Shown: positions 9,481 to 20,799, counted from the first letter of the stretch. The stretch: DNA of 64,000 nucleotides from Basidiobolus meristosporus CBS 931.73 (GCA_002104905.1 MCFE01000341.1:27672-91671); one strand, 5' to 3'. Program-made: numbers and translations. The notes: generated from the sequence alone by a model not told the origin.

Positions 9481-11135
9481 TTTTCCATCAGGGCCTGGTA
9501 CTCCTCAGTTATTGCAGATCTCCAAACCTGGTCTGAGGGCTATTTAGGGCCTCTTTTACAGTCTGGGGCTCATCAATATGGACTGAATAGGCAAAGGCTA
9601 AGTTTGTACCCTCATTGATATAGTAATTTGGCTATTTCTTGTCCAATTGGATCTCCTGGCATTTGATAGTGGAATGATCACTTCTGCAATATTCCTGGAT
9701 ACTGACTCTGGGTGAATCACAACTACAGAGTCCTCTGGAATGAAAAAGCTTTCATTGTTTTGCTCTGATTCAATCCTGACTATTGCTGGACTTGAGATCA
9801 GTTTTTTGTCATCATCTGATGTTATTTTTTGTGAGAATTTTGATATTTCATCAAGCAAGCCATCCCTGGACTTGCTCAGCTTCTGTGCTTTGGTATTGTA
9901 GAGTCTGTTTGCTTTACTCTCATTGCAGTGGCCCAAAAATATGCATTTTACACTTTTGGCTCAAACTTTGATTGATATCTGGGCAGTTTCTTGGCACCTG
10001 CTATACAACCAGATATTCTTCAATATTCCGCACTTGGTCTCCATCCATACCTTGCTTCAAATGGAGTAGAATCACTAAGTATTGTGTTATTACTCCAATT
10101 ATTAAGGTATACCGCTGTAGCAACTGATTCTGCCCAAAAATTATAGGATAATTTTTGATCAGGGATCAATGATCTTGACATATCAATTATTGATCTTTTT
10201 GCATGTTCTGCTACTCCATTTTGCTGTGGGGAGCATGGTACAGTAGTCTCTTGCTTTATCCCATGAAATCTGGACATTTGGATGAAGAGTTTCAGGTATA
10301 TTTTTTACCATTATCAGAGTGTATTTTCTTGATTTTTTCACCAGTTTCTCTCTCCACCATGGCTTTAGGCCCCCTGAACTTAGACAGAGCTCCTTCCTTT
10401 CTCTCTAGAAGTAGACCTGCATGTATCTTGTATAATCATCAATAAAAGTAATTAAATACTTCATCCTGCCTAAGGATAAATTTTGCATAAGTCCACACAT
10501 ATCTGAGTGAATTAGATATAGTTTATTCTTAGCTTTGATTACCCAGAGCTCTTGAATTGTTGTAAGGCTTGTTTCACATATACTCAGGCTTCATGGTGCT
10601 CAAGATTAGCTGGGGGTTCAATATTTACTCCAGAAATTAGCTGATCGTTGATCATTTTGCACAAATAATCAAATTTGATATGCCCAAATCTCCCGGGCCA
10701 AAGCATTAATGCTTCTTTGTTTAAGTTACTTTGTTGACTTCCAGATACAATGAAATACAAGACACCTTGTACAGATTATGATCTCTGATACCCAATGCCA
10801 TATGGGCATCATTTTGATAAGTGATCCTGCATCCCAAATTGTCAAAGCAGAAACTGAGTTTTTCTGCTGTGGCCTTGCTTACTGATAGTAGGCAATTGGC
10901 TACTTCTGGTACATAGAGTACTTGCTTAAATAACAGTGTATAGCTTCCTTTGCTGCTTCTTAGATTTACTTGGATAGTTCCTTCTCCCACTGCATTATAT
11001 GTTCTATCATCACCCATGAAAACCATCTTAACTGGAATTTCTCAGTAATGGGTCCGCATTTCTTTTTGGTGTGTAATGTGTTAAGATGCTCCAGAGTCAA
11101 TGTACCAAATCCAAGAATCCTTGTTTGTGGTCATA
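9470..11135 (-). pseudogene. Copia B: protease-integrase region
   Basis: Fragments in order: protease and linker (10,721-11,026, with FDNLGCRITYQNDAHMALGIRDHNLYK), integrase zinc-binding region broken near 10,560-10,640, core with CSPQQNGVAEHAKRSIIDMSRS (10,020-10,277) and the post-core region LGHCNESKANRLYN (9598-9936). Shared small indels with C (for example GATTACCC near 10,537 and the altered TTGTTGTAAGG) mark the two as copies of one dead ancestor. Confidence 0.75.
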
Positions 11136-11136
11136 T

Positions 11137-11964
11137 TTAGTGCAGATATGAGTTGTCTATCTTCAGTTGTTGCAGCTTTTCTATATTGAGGCTTCTTTTG
11201 CTAATTATCAATCTTTTTGCTACACTAGTCTGATGCATGTCCTTTCCTTTTGCAGTAGTTGCAAAACAGGTTGCTGTTGCCTTTGTAAGGTCTTGGGTGC
11301 CTCCTTTGTTGGTTAACATTGCTTATAAAATCATTTTATTCTTTGTTCATATTGGCACTTGATTTCCTTACTTCTTGGTCCAGGAGCCTTCCATATATGT
11401 AATTTAAGGTCAAATCTTCAGTTCTGGACTCTAGGGCTGATACAAGGCCCTAAAACCTGTCTGTCAGGCTATTCAGGATGGTAACTATCACATCCTCATC
11501 AATAGTTGGTACGCCCACAGATTCCATCTCATCTACTAGCTGGGTAATTCTGTTAATTAGATTTTTCATTTCTGCTCCTGGCAGCATCTTTGTGGTAAAG
11601 AATTTTTGCCTCAGATACATTTTCTTAGCAGTTGAACATGACTGGTAGGTGTCTTCTAATGCCTTCCAGGCATTCTTTGCCGTCATTGCTCTTGAGCATT
11701 GAATTGGCAATTTGTCTTTAACATTAGGCAAATGCAGTAAAAGGCACTTTGTTCTTTCTTTGGGTACTTTAAGGCTTCCTCTACCACATTTTTAGGAGGG
11801 CATTCTTCTCCCATGACAATATCCCAGAGGCCTCTTTCTTGTAGCAGCATCTTCATCTTCACCTTCCACACTTGGTAGTTAGATCCATCCAACTTTTCAG
11901 CAGAGGGAAAAATTCCAGTAATAGCAGTAGTAGACATTGCAGAGAGTGACAGCTTGGGGCTCAT
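11137..11964 (-). pseudogene. Copia B: gag
   Basis: Gag starts at the ATG inside the PBS (11964, MSPKLSLSAMSTTAITG) or the next ATG, with EKLDGSNYQVWKVKMKMLLQERGLWDIV... in frame. A frameshift falls near 11,728. The segment 11,450-11,731 (KDKLPIQCSRAMTAKNAWKALEDTYQSC) continues in another frame, and the zinc knuckle lies near 11,210-11,260. In B, Gag tail and knuckle share one frame, which supports the view that the frame break in A is a mutation and not programmed. Confidence 0.75.
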
Positions 11965-11968
11965 AACC
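11956..11968 (-). promoter_or_regulatory. Primer-binding site of copia B
   Basis: GGTTATGAGCCCC on the minus strand, identical to the site in A and in the intact family II element. It lies next to the 5' LTR starting at 11969. Confidence 0.75.
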
Positions 11969-12317
11969 AGTTGTAAGAGTCCTGGAGATATTGGAAGTGA
12001 TTGGAAGAACAAGTTGATTATGTGGCGTTCACTTAATGATTTATTGAATGTAAAAGTAGAATTTATACTTTTACCTGGTCTTGGCCTTACAAGCATGTAG
12101 AATAGGCTAAAGAAGAACCCAAGGGCATGTGTGCAAAGCTTGGGGCTGTTTGGACAACTTTGAGAATTTTCATGTTCTGGGTACCTGGTATTTCGGTGAA
12201 CATACTCCAAGTAAATCCCAACAAGGAATTTGGTCAGTATTCTCTAGGATATGAAGGTATTGACCTAAGTGACCAAGTTAGGTGAATATTTAGGTGGAAA
12301 TACAAACTTTTACAACA
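11969..12317 (-). repeat. 5' LTR of copia element B
   Basis: 349 bases, family I. It ends TTTTACAACA at 12317 and abuts the second copy of the D gag fragment with no matching TSD. Confidence 0.8.
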
Positions 12318-12453
12318 GTGTCAGCCCTAGTGCTCAGGGCTGAAGGTTTGAACTTAAATTATATATATGTATGACTCCTGGATGAAGTACAAAGAAAATC
12401 TAGCACCAATAAAAAGGAAGAAGTGCTCTAATAAGTGATGATAACCAAAAAAG
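12318..12453 (+). pseudogene. Copia element D, duplicated gag fragment
   Basis: Plus-strand gag segment (CAGCCCTAGTGCTCAGG... through AAAAAGGAAGAAGTGCTC) homologous to 2830-2950, ending in AAAAG at 12449-12453 directly before the 3' LTR of element C. The gag resumes at 17,551 after C. It duplicates the arrangement at 2777-2956. Confidence 0.75.
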
Positions 12454-12802
12454 TGTTGTAAGAGTCTTGGAGATATTGGAAGTGATTTAGGAGGGCAAGT
12501 AGATTTTGTAGTTTTCACTCAATGATTTACTCAATGTAAAAGTAGTATTGATACCTTTGCATGCACTTAGCATTACAAACATCAAGAATGGGCTAAGAAT
12601 GATTCCAAGACTATATGTGCAAAGTTTGGGGCTGCTTGGATAACTTTGAGAATATTCATGTTCTGGGTACCTGATATTTTGGTGAATATGTTCCAAGTAA
12701 ATCCCACAAGTAGTTTGGTCAGAATTCTCAAGGATATGAATGTAACAATCCAAGTGACTAAGTTAAGTGAATATTTAGATGGGATTAAAAGTTCTTACAA
12801 CA
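12454..12802 (-). repeat. 3' LTR of copia element C
   Basis: 349 bases, TGTTGTAAGAG start and CTTACAACA end on the plus strand. It is more diverged from the family than the LTRs of A. Confidence 0.8.
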
Positions 12803-12809
12803 CTCCAAC

Positions 12810-14493
12810 TTGGCTAAGTGTTCATAGTAACTAGTCCTAATTTTGACTCAAGATATTCACACTTGTTTCTAACTAATGGTTTGGTAAATATGTCTGCAAT
12901 CATTTCATCTATAGGACAGTAAACTAAGCTAACTAAGTTATTCTCTATAGCTTCACGTATGAAATGATGTCTAATATCTATGTGCTTGGTTCTAGCATGA
13001 AAAGTTGGATTTCTACCTAATTGTATGCATCCTTGATTATCTTGAAATCAAGTAATAGATGTTTTTTGACATAGGCCTAAATCTACAAAAAGGTTTCTTT
13101 ACTGCATTGCTTTTTTTGTAGCCTAACATGCTGCCATATACTCTGCATTTGTGGCGGGAAATGCCATGGCTGGTTGCTTTCTTGAATTCCATGAAATAGA
13201 TCCTTGACAGTAAAGAAAGGTGTATCCTGTGGTTGATCTTCTGTCTTCTAAATTTGTCCCCATTCAGCATCAGAGTATCCCAAAAGATCCTGTTCTGAAT
13301 CCTTATAAGTGTATCTTAGGCAGATATCAGCAGCTCCTTTTAGGTATCTAAAAATCCACTTAACTGCTACAATATGACCAGATCCATAGTTCTGATTATG
13401 CCGGCTGACAACACTCACCAAATATAAGATATCTGGACATGCTCCAAGCAGGATATACATTTGACTGCTAAATATAGGTGGATAAAAAAAGTCAGGGCTT
13501 TCAGATGGCGCCAAGCTCTCTTGATTTGGTTGAGTTTTGACAAAGCTAAGGTTTGTCTCCATAGGGGTGGCTGCTGGTTTACAGTCTTTCATTTGATACT
13601 TCTTTAGTATATCTTGAATATACTTGGATTGACTAAGGGTGAGAGTTTGGGTACTTCTGTCAATGGAGAGCTTCATCCCTAAGTAGTAACTGAGTTCTCC
13701 AAAATTGGACATCTTGAACTCTTTAGACAGGCTGGATTTAGTCTCTTCCAATGTTGCTAGATTATTGGTAGCTATAATAAAATCATCCACATATAGAGCT
13801 AATAGAACTGGATTTGCCCTATCTAGCTTATATAATATACTATAGTCAGTATTACTCCTTTTGAAACTCAAAGATTCCAAACAAGAATCTATCTTGCAAT
13901 TCCAAGCTCTCAGTGATTATTTAAGACCATATAGAGATTTTTAAGCTTGCACACCAAATGGGGGTTATGTTGGTCAACAAACCCATCAGGCTGGTCTATA
14001 TAGAAGTCCTCATCAAGCTCTCCATACAAAATGCAGCTTTCACATCCATTTGATGAATAAAAAACTTATATTTGGCTGCAATAGCCAATATTAATCTGAT
14101 GGAATTAAACTTGGCTACCAGTGCAAAGGTCTCAGTATAGTCAAGTCCTTTTGTTTGAGAGTATTCTTTGGCCACAAGTCTTGCTTTGTATCTTTCAATT
14201 GAACCATCAGCCTTGTATTTTGTCTTAGAGAACCATCTGCATCAAATTGGTTTTTGGCTGATTGGTAATTTGACTTAGTCCCAAGTTTGATTTTCCATCA
14301 GGGCCTGGTATTCCTCAGTTATTGCAGATCTCCAAAACTTTGTCTGAGGGCTATTTAGGGCCTCTTTTGCAGTCTGGGGCTTATCATTATGGACTGAATA
14401 GGCAAAGGCTAAGCTTGTACCCTCATTGATATAGTAATTTGGGCTATTTCTTGTCCAATTTGATCTCCTGGCATTTGATAGTGGAATGATCAC
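12810..14493 (-). pseudogene. Copia C: reverse transcriptase-RNase H region
   Basis: RT with LYVDDFIIATNN and QDILKKYQMKDCKPAATP (13,248-13,880), RNase H split over 12,830-13,270, and the post-integrase segment ending in EEYQALMENQTWD (14,275-14,493). A TAA at 13,917-13,919 and the one-base loss near 13,933-13,940 are the same lesions as in B. The region is otherwise colinear with A and contains no large insertion. Confidence 0.8.
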
Positions 14494-16094
14494 TTCTGCA
14501 GTATTCCTGGGTATGATTCAGGCTGAGCTACAGTTGTAGAGGCCTCTGGAGTGGAAAAGATTTCATTGTTTTGCTCTGATTCAATCCTGACTGTTGCTGG
14601 ACTTGAGATCATTTTTTTGTCATCATCTGATGTCATTTTTTGTGAAAATTTTGAATTTTTATCAAGCAACCCACCCCTGGACTTGATCAGCTTCTTTGCT
14701 TTAGTATTGTAGAGTCTGTTTGCCTTACTCTCATTGGAGTGGCCCAAAAATATGCATTTTACACTTTTGGCTCAAACTTTGATTGATATCTGGGCAGTTT
14801 CTTTGCACCTGCTATCAAAACAAAGATTTTTCAATATTTTGTACATGGTCTGCATCCATACCTTGCTTCAAATGGAGTAGAATCACTAAGTATTGTGTTA
14901 TTACTCCAATTTTCAAGGTATACAGCTGTAGCAACTGATTCTGCCCAAAAATTATAGGATAATTTTTGATCAGGGATCAATGATCTTGACATATCTATTA
15001 TTGATCTTTTTGCATGTTCTGCTACTTCATTTTGCTGTGGGGAGCATGGCACAGTAGTCTCTTGCTTCATCCCACAAATTCTGGAGATGTGGATGAAGAG
15101 TTTCAGGAATATTTTTTACCATTATCATAGTGTATTTTCTTGATTTTTTCACCAGTTTCTCTCTCCACCATGGCTTTAGGCCCCCTGAACTTAGACAGAG
15201 CTCCTTCTTTTCTCTCTAGAAGTAGACCTGTATGTATCTTGTATAATTGTCAATAAAAGAAACTGAATACTTCATCCTGCCTAAGGATATATTTTGCATA
15301 AGTCCGCACATATCTGTGTGAATTAGATATAATTTATTCTTAGCTTTGATCACCCAGAGCTCTTGAATTGTTGTAAGGCTTGTTTCACATATACTCAGGC
15401 TTCACAGTGCTCAATATTAGCTGGGGGATCAATTCTTACTCCAGAAATGAGCTGATCTTTGATCATTTTCACATATAATCAAAATTGATATACCCAAATC
15501 TCCCAGGCCAAAGCATTGGTGCTTCTTTGATTAAGTTACTCTGTTGACTTCCAGAAATAATGGAATACAAGTCACCTTGTACAGATTCTGATCTCTGATG
15601 CCCAATGCAATATGGGCATCATTTTGATCAGTTATCCTGCATCCAGAATTGTCAAAGCAGAAACTAAGTTCTTCCGCTGTGGCCTTGCTTACTGATATTA
15701 GGCTATTGGCTATTTCTGATACATAGAGTACTTGGTTAAATATCAGTGTATAGCTTCCTTTGCTGCTTCTTAAATTTACTTGGATAGTTCCTTCTCCCAC
15801 TGCATCATGTGTTCTATCATCACCCTTGAGAACCTTCTTAACTGCAATTTCTTGGTAATGGGTGAGAAGTTCTTTTTGGTGTGTAATGAGTTGAGATGCT
15901 CCAGAGTCAATGTACCACATCCAAGAATCCTTGTTTGTGGTCATGCTTAGTGCAGATATGAGTTGTCTATCTTCAGTTGTTGCAGCATTTCCATATTCAG
16001 GCTTCTTTTGCTGATTATCACTCTTTTTGAGACACTGGTCTGATGTGTGTCCTTTCCTTTTGCAGTAGTTTTTGGCAGCATTATTGTAGTAAAG
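14490..16094 (-). pseudogene. Copia C: protease-integrase and gag zinc-knuckle region
   Basis: Post-core integrase segment GHSNESKANRLYN (14,490-14,747), core with CSPQQNEVAEHAKRSIIDM (14,831-15,070), a broken zinc-binding region, and a long open stretch (15,531 to about 16,070) with CKRKGHTSDQCLKKSDNQQ and the protease motif DSGASQL. The expected His after DSGASQ is replaced. The foldback element begins at 16,098 and ends gag sequence on this side. Confidence 0.75.
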
Positions 16095-16097
16095 AAT

Positions 16098-16831
16098 AGA
16101 CTTGTTCCGTTGGATAGTGCCACATTGAGCCATGAGTGCCAAATGATGCCATAGTGTGCCAGAGAGGTAAAGTGATCCTCTACCTGGCCACAGAGTGTGA
16201 AACATAGCTCCGCATCTTCATGCAAAGCAGCCCCTGTGTTTCACCCATTGCGCAGGAGAAAATCCATTTTTTGACCTTTTTTTGTGGATCAATGTAGCTC
16301 AGGATGTGTAAGAGCACAGGAGAACTGAAGATATGCATCTGGTACTCAATACCCATGGCACTCTGAATCTAGCTCCTGTAGCTTGTATCATGTCACAAAA
16401 ATGAATGGTACTATCTTGGTCCACTGGTACTATCTGGCACTATATTTAAATATTAGCCCTAAAGTAAGATCTATACAAAGCACTTATAGTGCCAGATAGT
16501 ACCAGTGGACCAAGATAGTGCCATTCATTTTTGTGACATGATGCAAGCTACAGGAGCTAGATTCAGAGTGCCATGGGTATTGAGTACCAGATGCATATCT
16601 TCAATCTGCTTGTGCTCTAACACATCCTGCACAACATTGATCCAAAAAAAAAGGTCAAAAAATGGATTTTCTCCAGCACAATGGGTGAAACACAGGGGCT
16701 GCTTTGCATGAAGATGCGGAGCTATGTTTCACACTCTGTGGCCAGGTAGAGGCTCACATGGCCTCTCTGGCACACTATGGCATCATTTGGCACTCATGGC
16801 TCAATGTGGCACTATCCAACGGAACAAGTCT
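16098..16831. mobile_element. Harbinger-type foldback MITE, copy 1
   Basis: 734 bases flanked by AAT (16,095-16,097 and 16,832-16,834). The two halves are inverted copies of each other: roughly 340-base arms starting AGACTTGTTCCGTTGGATAG, with a spacer of about 45 bases around 16,440-16,490. No coding capacity. The outer bases match the ends of the Harbinger transposon pieces at 20,799 and 58,341, so that transposase is the likely mover (inference). Confidence 0.9.
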
Positions 16832-16834
16832 AAT

Positions 16835-17196
16835 ATTTGTCTAAGATACATTTTCTTAGCAGCTGAACATGACTGGTAGGTGCATTTTAATGCCTTCCAG
16901 GCATTCTTTGGCATTTTTGCTCTTGAGCATTGAATTAGAAGTATGTCTTTAACATTGAGGCAAATGCAGTTAAAGGCACTTTGTTCTTTCTTCTGGCACT
17001 TTAAGACTCTCTCTCCCATACTTTTAGAAGGGCATTCTTCTCCCATGACAATATCCCAAAGGCCTCTTTGTTGTAGCAGCATATTTATCTTCACCTTCCA
17101 CACCTGGTAGTTAGATCTATCCAACTTTTCAGCAAAGGGAGAAATTCTACTAATAGCTGTAGTAGACACTGAAGAGAGTGACAGCTTGGGGTGCAT
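16835..17196 (-). pseudogene. Copia C: gag N-terminal part
   Basis: Frame running to about 16,801 reads EKLDRSNYQVWKVKINMLLQQ, then SAFNCICLNVKDILLIQCSRAK and NAWKALKCTYQSCSAAKKMYLRQ, before being cut by the foldback element. The start codon overlaps the PBS as in A and B, reading MHPKLSLSSV because the PBS is mutated. The stretch between the knuckle side and this side is shorter than in A by about 350 bases. Confidence 0.8.
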
Positions 17197-17200
17197 AACC
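17188..17200 (-). promoter_or_regulatory. Mutated primer-binding site of copia C
   Basis: GGTTATGCACCCC on the minus strand, two bases different from the site in A and B. The LTR end beside it is the regular CAACA. Confidence 0.65.
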
Positions 17201-17550
17201 TGTTGTAAGAGTCCTGGAGATATTGGAAGTGATTTGGGAGAGCAAGTAGAATATGTGGCTGTCACTAAATAATTTATTGAATGTAAAAGTAGTACTAATA
17301 TTTTTACATGGTCTTGGCAGTAAAAACATGTAAAATAGGCTAAAGAAGGTCCCAAGACCATGTGTGCAAAGTTTGGGGGTGCTTGGACAATTTTCAGAAT
17401 TTTCATGTTCTGGGTACCTGGTATTTTGGTGAAAATACTCCAAGTAAATTCCAACAAGGAATTTGGTCAGTATTCCCTAAGATTTGAAGGTAATAGTCAA
17501 AGTGACTAGGCTAGGTGAACAATTAGGTGCAATTACAAACTTTTAAAACA
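17201..17550 (-). repeat. 5' LTR of copia element C
   Basis: 350 bases beginning TGTTGTAAGAG and ending TTTTAAAACA, followed by the target duplication CAAAG and resumed D gag. Confidence 0.8.
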
Positions 17551-17704
17551 CAAAGGAGATACCCAGGACCTTCTAAAGGCAATACCAACCTGCTTTGCAA
17601 CTACAGCAAAAGGAAAGTACACTCATCAGACCAGTGCTTCAAAAAGAGCTATAGTCCGCAAAAAAAGCCTGAATATGGAAATGCTGCAACAACAGAAGAT
17701 AGAC
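17551..17704 (+). pseudogene. Copia element D, gag zinc-knuckle fragment
   Basis: Plus-strand frame RRYPGPSKGNTNLLCNYSKRKVHSSDQC then KKPEYGNAATTEDRL, matching the knuckle of A, with its second Cys replaced by Ser. Cut at 17,705 by foldback copy 2 and resumed at 18,445 with ISALNMTTNKD. Confidence 0.75.
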
Positions 17705-17707
17705 TAT

Positions 17708-18441
17708 AGACTTGTTCCATTGGATAGTGCCACATTGAGCCATGAGTGCCAAATGATGCCATAGTGTGCCAGAGAGGCCAAGTGAGCCTATACTTGGCCA
17801 CAGAGTGTGAAACATGGATCTGCATCTTCATGCAAAGCAGCCCATGTGTTTCACCTATGATGCAGGAGAAAATCCAGTTTTTGATGTTTTTTTGTGGATC
17901 AATGTTATGCAGGATGTGTAAGAGCACAGAAGAACTGAAGACATGCATCAGGTACTCAATACCCATGGCACTCTGAATCTAGCTCCTGTGGCTTGTAACA
18001 TGTCACCACAATGCATGGCACTATCTTGGTCCACTGGTACTATCTGACACTATATTTAATTATTAGCCCTAAAGTAAGATCTATACAAAGCACTTATAGT
18101 GCCAGATAGTACCTGTGGACCAAGATAGTGCCATGCATTGTTGTGACATGTTACAAGCCACAGGAGCTAGATTCAGAGTGTCATGGGTATTGAGTTCCAA
18201 ATGCATATTTTCAATCCTTTTGTGCTCTTACACATCCTGCACAACATTGACCTAAAAAAAAAGGTCAAAAAATGGATTTTCTCCAACACATTTGGTGAAA
18301 TACAGGGGCTGCTTTGCATGAAGATGCAGATCTATGTTTCACACTCTGTGGCCAAGTATAGGCTCACTTAGCCTCCCTAGCACACTATGGCATCATTAGG
18401 CACTCATGGCTCAATGTGGCACTATCCAACGGAACAAGTCC
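17708..18441. mobile_element. Harbinger-type foldback MITE, copy 2
   Basis: 734 bases, flanked by TAT (17,705-17,707 and 18,442-18,444). Long inverted arms as in copy 1. The last terminal base is C instead of T. Element D reads through cleanly once the insert and one TAT are removed (…GACTATTCATATCTGC), which fixes the boundaries. Confidence 0.9.
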
Positions 18442-18444
18442 TAT

Positions 18445-19817
18445 TCATATCTGCACTAAATATGACCACAAATAAGGATTCTCAGATGTGGTATTTTGAC
18501 TCTGGAGCATCTCAACACCTTATACACCAAAGAGAACTTTTTACCTAATACCAAGAAATTCCAAATAAGAAGGTTTTCATGGGTGACAATAGAACACTTG
18601 ATGCAGTGGGAGAAGGAACAATCCAAGTATATCTAAGAAGCCGCAAAGGAAGCCATACACTGACATTTAAACATGTACTCTATATACAAGAAATAGCCAA
18701 TAGCCTACTATCAGTAAGCAAGGCCACAGCAGAAGAACTCAATTTCAGATTTGATAATTCTGGATACAGGATCACTGATAAAAGTGGTCCCCACATTGCA
18801 TTGGGTATCATAGATCAGAATCTGTACAAGGTGACTTATATTCCATAGTATCTAGAAGCCAATATAAGTAACTTAAATGAAGAAATACTAATGCTTTGGC
18901 ACAGGAGATTTATACACATCAATTTTGATTATTTGCACAAGATGAGTATGGATCAGCTAATTTGCTGAGTAAAACTTGATGCTACAGCTAGTTTGGAGTG
19001 TTGTGAAGCCTGCATATATAGGAAACAAGCCAGACAACTGTTCAAGAGCTCTGGGCTTATCAAAATGAAGAAAAAACTGATCTAATTTACTCAGATCTAT
19101 GTGGACCTATGCAAACTTCATCCTCAGGGGGGATGAAGTATTTGATAACTTCTATTGATGATTATACAAGATTCACATTGGTCTACCTCAAGGGAGGAAA
19201 CAAAGAAGCTTTGTCCAAGCTCTGGGAGTTTAAAGCCATGGTGGTAAGAGAAACTGGTGAAAAAATTAACAAAATACACTCTGACAATGGTAAAAAATAT
19301 ATCTCAAAACTCTTGATCCACTTCTGCAAGATAAATTATATAGAGCAAGAGACAACTGTACCATACTCCCCACAGCAAAATGGATCAGCATAATGTGCAA
19401 ACAGATCAATAAATGAAATGGCAAGATCTATAATCCATGATCAAGATCTATCATATGATTTTTGAGTGGAATCAGTTGCCACAGCTGCATACCTTTAGAA
19501 TAGGAGTTATAGCTGAATACTTTGGGATTCTACTCCATTTGAGGCATTGTATGAATACAGGTCAAGGGCATATCTTCTAAGGATATCTGGGTGTAAAGCA
19601 TATGTCAAGAAACTGCTCAGAAATCAGTCAAAACTTGAGCCAAAAAGTATAAATGCATATTTTTGGGCTTCTGCAATGATAGTAAAGCATACAGACTCTA
19701 CTCCAGAGCAAAGAAGCAGATCAAGTGCAGGGATGTGTTGTTTGATGAAAATTCAAAATTTGCAGAAAAAATGACATTTGATGTGCCAAAATTATTGAGT
19801 AGTCACCTAAATACTAA
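18445..19817 (+). pseudogene. Copia element D, protease-integrase region
   Basis: Plus-strand continuation of D: SGASQHLIHQRELFT in the protease, then DNRTLDAVGEGTIQV (18,579-18,848), the broken integrase zinc-binding segment, the core with IDDYTRFTLVYLK and HSDNGKKYISKL (19,109-19,393), SPQQNGSA followed by a stop where AER is expected, and post-core ISGCKAYVKKL and FLGFCNDSKAYRLY-like sequence to 19,790. At 19,818 it is cut by a Harbinger piece. Many stops make it non-functional. Confidence 0.8.
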
Positions 19818-20799
19818 TAAGGTGCTGTGAACCATCAACCCCAATCTACTCAAGGAGATTCCTTGTTAAGCTTCTCTGCTATTACATAAACTATTGCCCT
19901 ACAAGGTTCCATCCTACCATCCATGGCAACAAAAGTCATAGAAGCTTTCATTCCCAGCTGACAGCAATGGAGAACCACCTTACAGAGGGTATGAATTATT
20001 TAATGCAAGCTTAGAATACTAGGTTTAGAAGCTCCAATAGACTTCCATATTGCAGAGTGTTCAGCAATAGGTTCCATATAAGGCATCTTTTGGATACCTT
20101 CCCAGTCAGGATTAACAGACCTTCCACAGGGGAGAGGCACTTTCATTCAGGCAAGTATAAGGTACACTGTGTGAAGTTTCAAGCAATATTTGACATTGAG
20201 GGTAACATCATCTGGTTTAGTGGGCCATTTGCTGGAAGTGGGCATGACAAATCACTGTGGGTAGAGAATCATCCAAAATTTGGAAGAGGGGGAAAAGTAT
20301 GGCAGACCTAGCTTATAAAGGAGAGGATTGTCAGAGATATGGATGTATTACAGCTTATAGGAAGCCAAGGAATGGTGTGCTTAGCAGGAAGCAGAAGCTC
20401 TACAATGAGATATTTAATCATTTCAGGGTGAGTGTAGACCATACATTTGGATATCTGAAGGGACTCAGCATATTGGCAGGTAAATACAGAGGAAAGTCAT
20501 ATATTGGAGAAAACAGCAGAATAGATAAAATAGCCAAGATACTTATCAGTGCATAGTATATTGGTACAAGAAGACATCCCCTGAGAGAAATGTGTCAGGA
20601 GCATTATGAAGAGTATATATAGCAAGGAAAGCACTGCTCTGAGCAACATAAGGAAGATTGAGTAAAAGTACCAGTAACTGTATTGCACCACTGGCATTAT
20701 GGTAGAGATTAGAGTACCAGATAGTGTCATAGAGTGCCAGATTGGTCCAGCACTATAAACAGGCTGGCACAATGTGGCACTATCCAACAGAACAAGCCT
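19818..20799 (+). pseudogene. Harbinger transposon, 3' part with DDE transposase remnant
   Basis: PIF/Harbinger (DDE_Tnp_4) transposase in two frames. 20,057-20,311 has NRPSTGERHFHSGKYKVHCVK and SGPFAGSGHDKSLW, with the second catalytic Asp in GHD. 20,257-20,556 has ADLAYKGEDC, LSRKQKLYNEIFNHFRVSVD and HTFGYLKGL, with Asp where the family's last acidic residue sits. The segment before 20,057 matches the N-terminal coding part at 60,763-61,002. Stops at 19,868 and near 20,010 and a frameshift near 20,295 kill it. The right end (CAACAGAACAAGCCT, 20,785-20,799) matches the foldback termini. The left part of the transposon is missing. Confidence 0.8.

Larger units (their letters stand above)
2956..12317 (-). 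mobile_element. Copia element B (family I), decayed, with element A nested in its 3' LTR
   Basis: Minus-strand Ty1/copia element. Its 3' LTR is 2956-3266 plus 7952-7990, interrupted by element A. The internal region is 7991-11968 and the 5' LTR is 11969-12317. The PBS is at 11956-11968. All coding domains are present in order (Gag, protease, integrase, RT, RNase H) but broken. The left flank AAAAG is not repeated on the right (GTGTC), as expected if the right flank is a duplication breakpoint. It shares disabling lesions with element C, listed under the findings. Confidence 0.8.
12454..17550 (-). mobile_element. Copia element C (family I), decayed
   Basis: Minus-strand Ty1/copia: 3' LTR 12454-12802, internal 12803-17200, 5' LTR 17201-17550. 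TSD AAAAG (12449-12453) and CAAAG (17551-17555), one mismatch. It is inserted in the gag of element D, which continues on both sides. A foldback element (16,098-16,831) sits in its gag, and about 350 bases of gag are missing beside it. The lesions shared with B show common descent by duplication. Confidence 0.85.

Noticed and set aside
11683-12210. Open frames running through family I LTRs (MEYFHQNTRYPEHENSQSC type), in B and A even continuing into gag
   Set aside because: The frame recurs because the LTR itself recurs, in both functional and solo copies. The TATA box and the start of transcription lie inside it, so the upstream part would not be in the mRNA.
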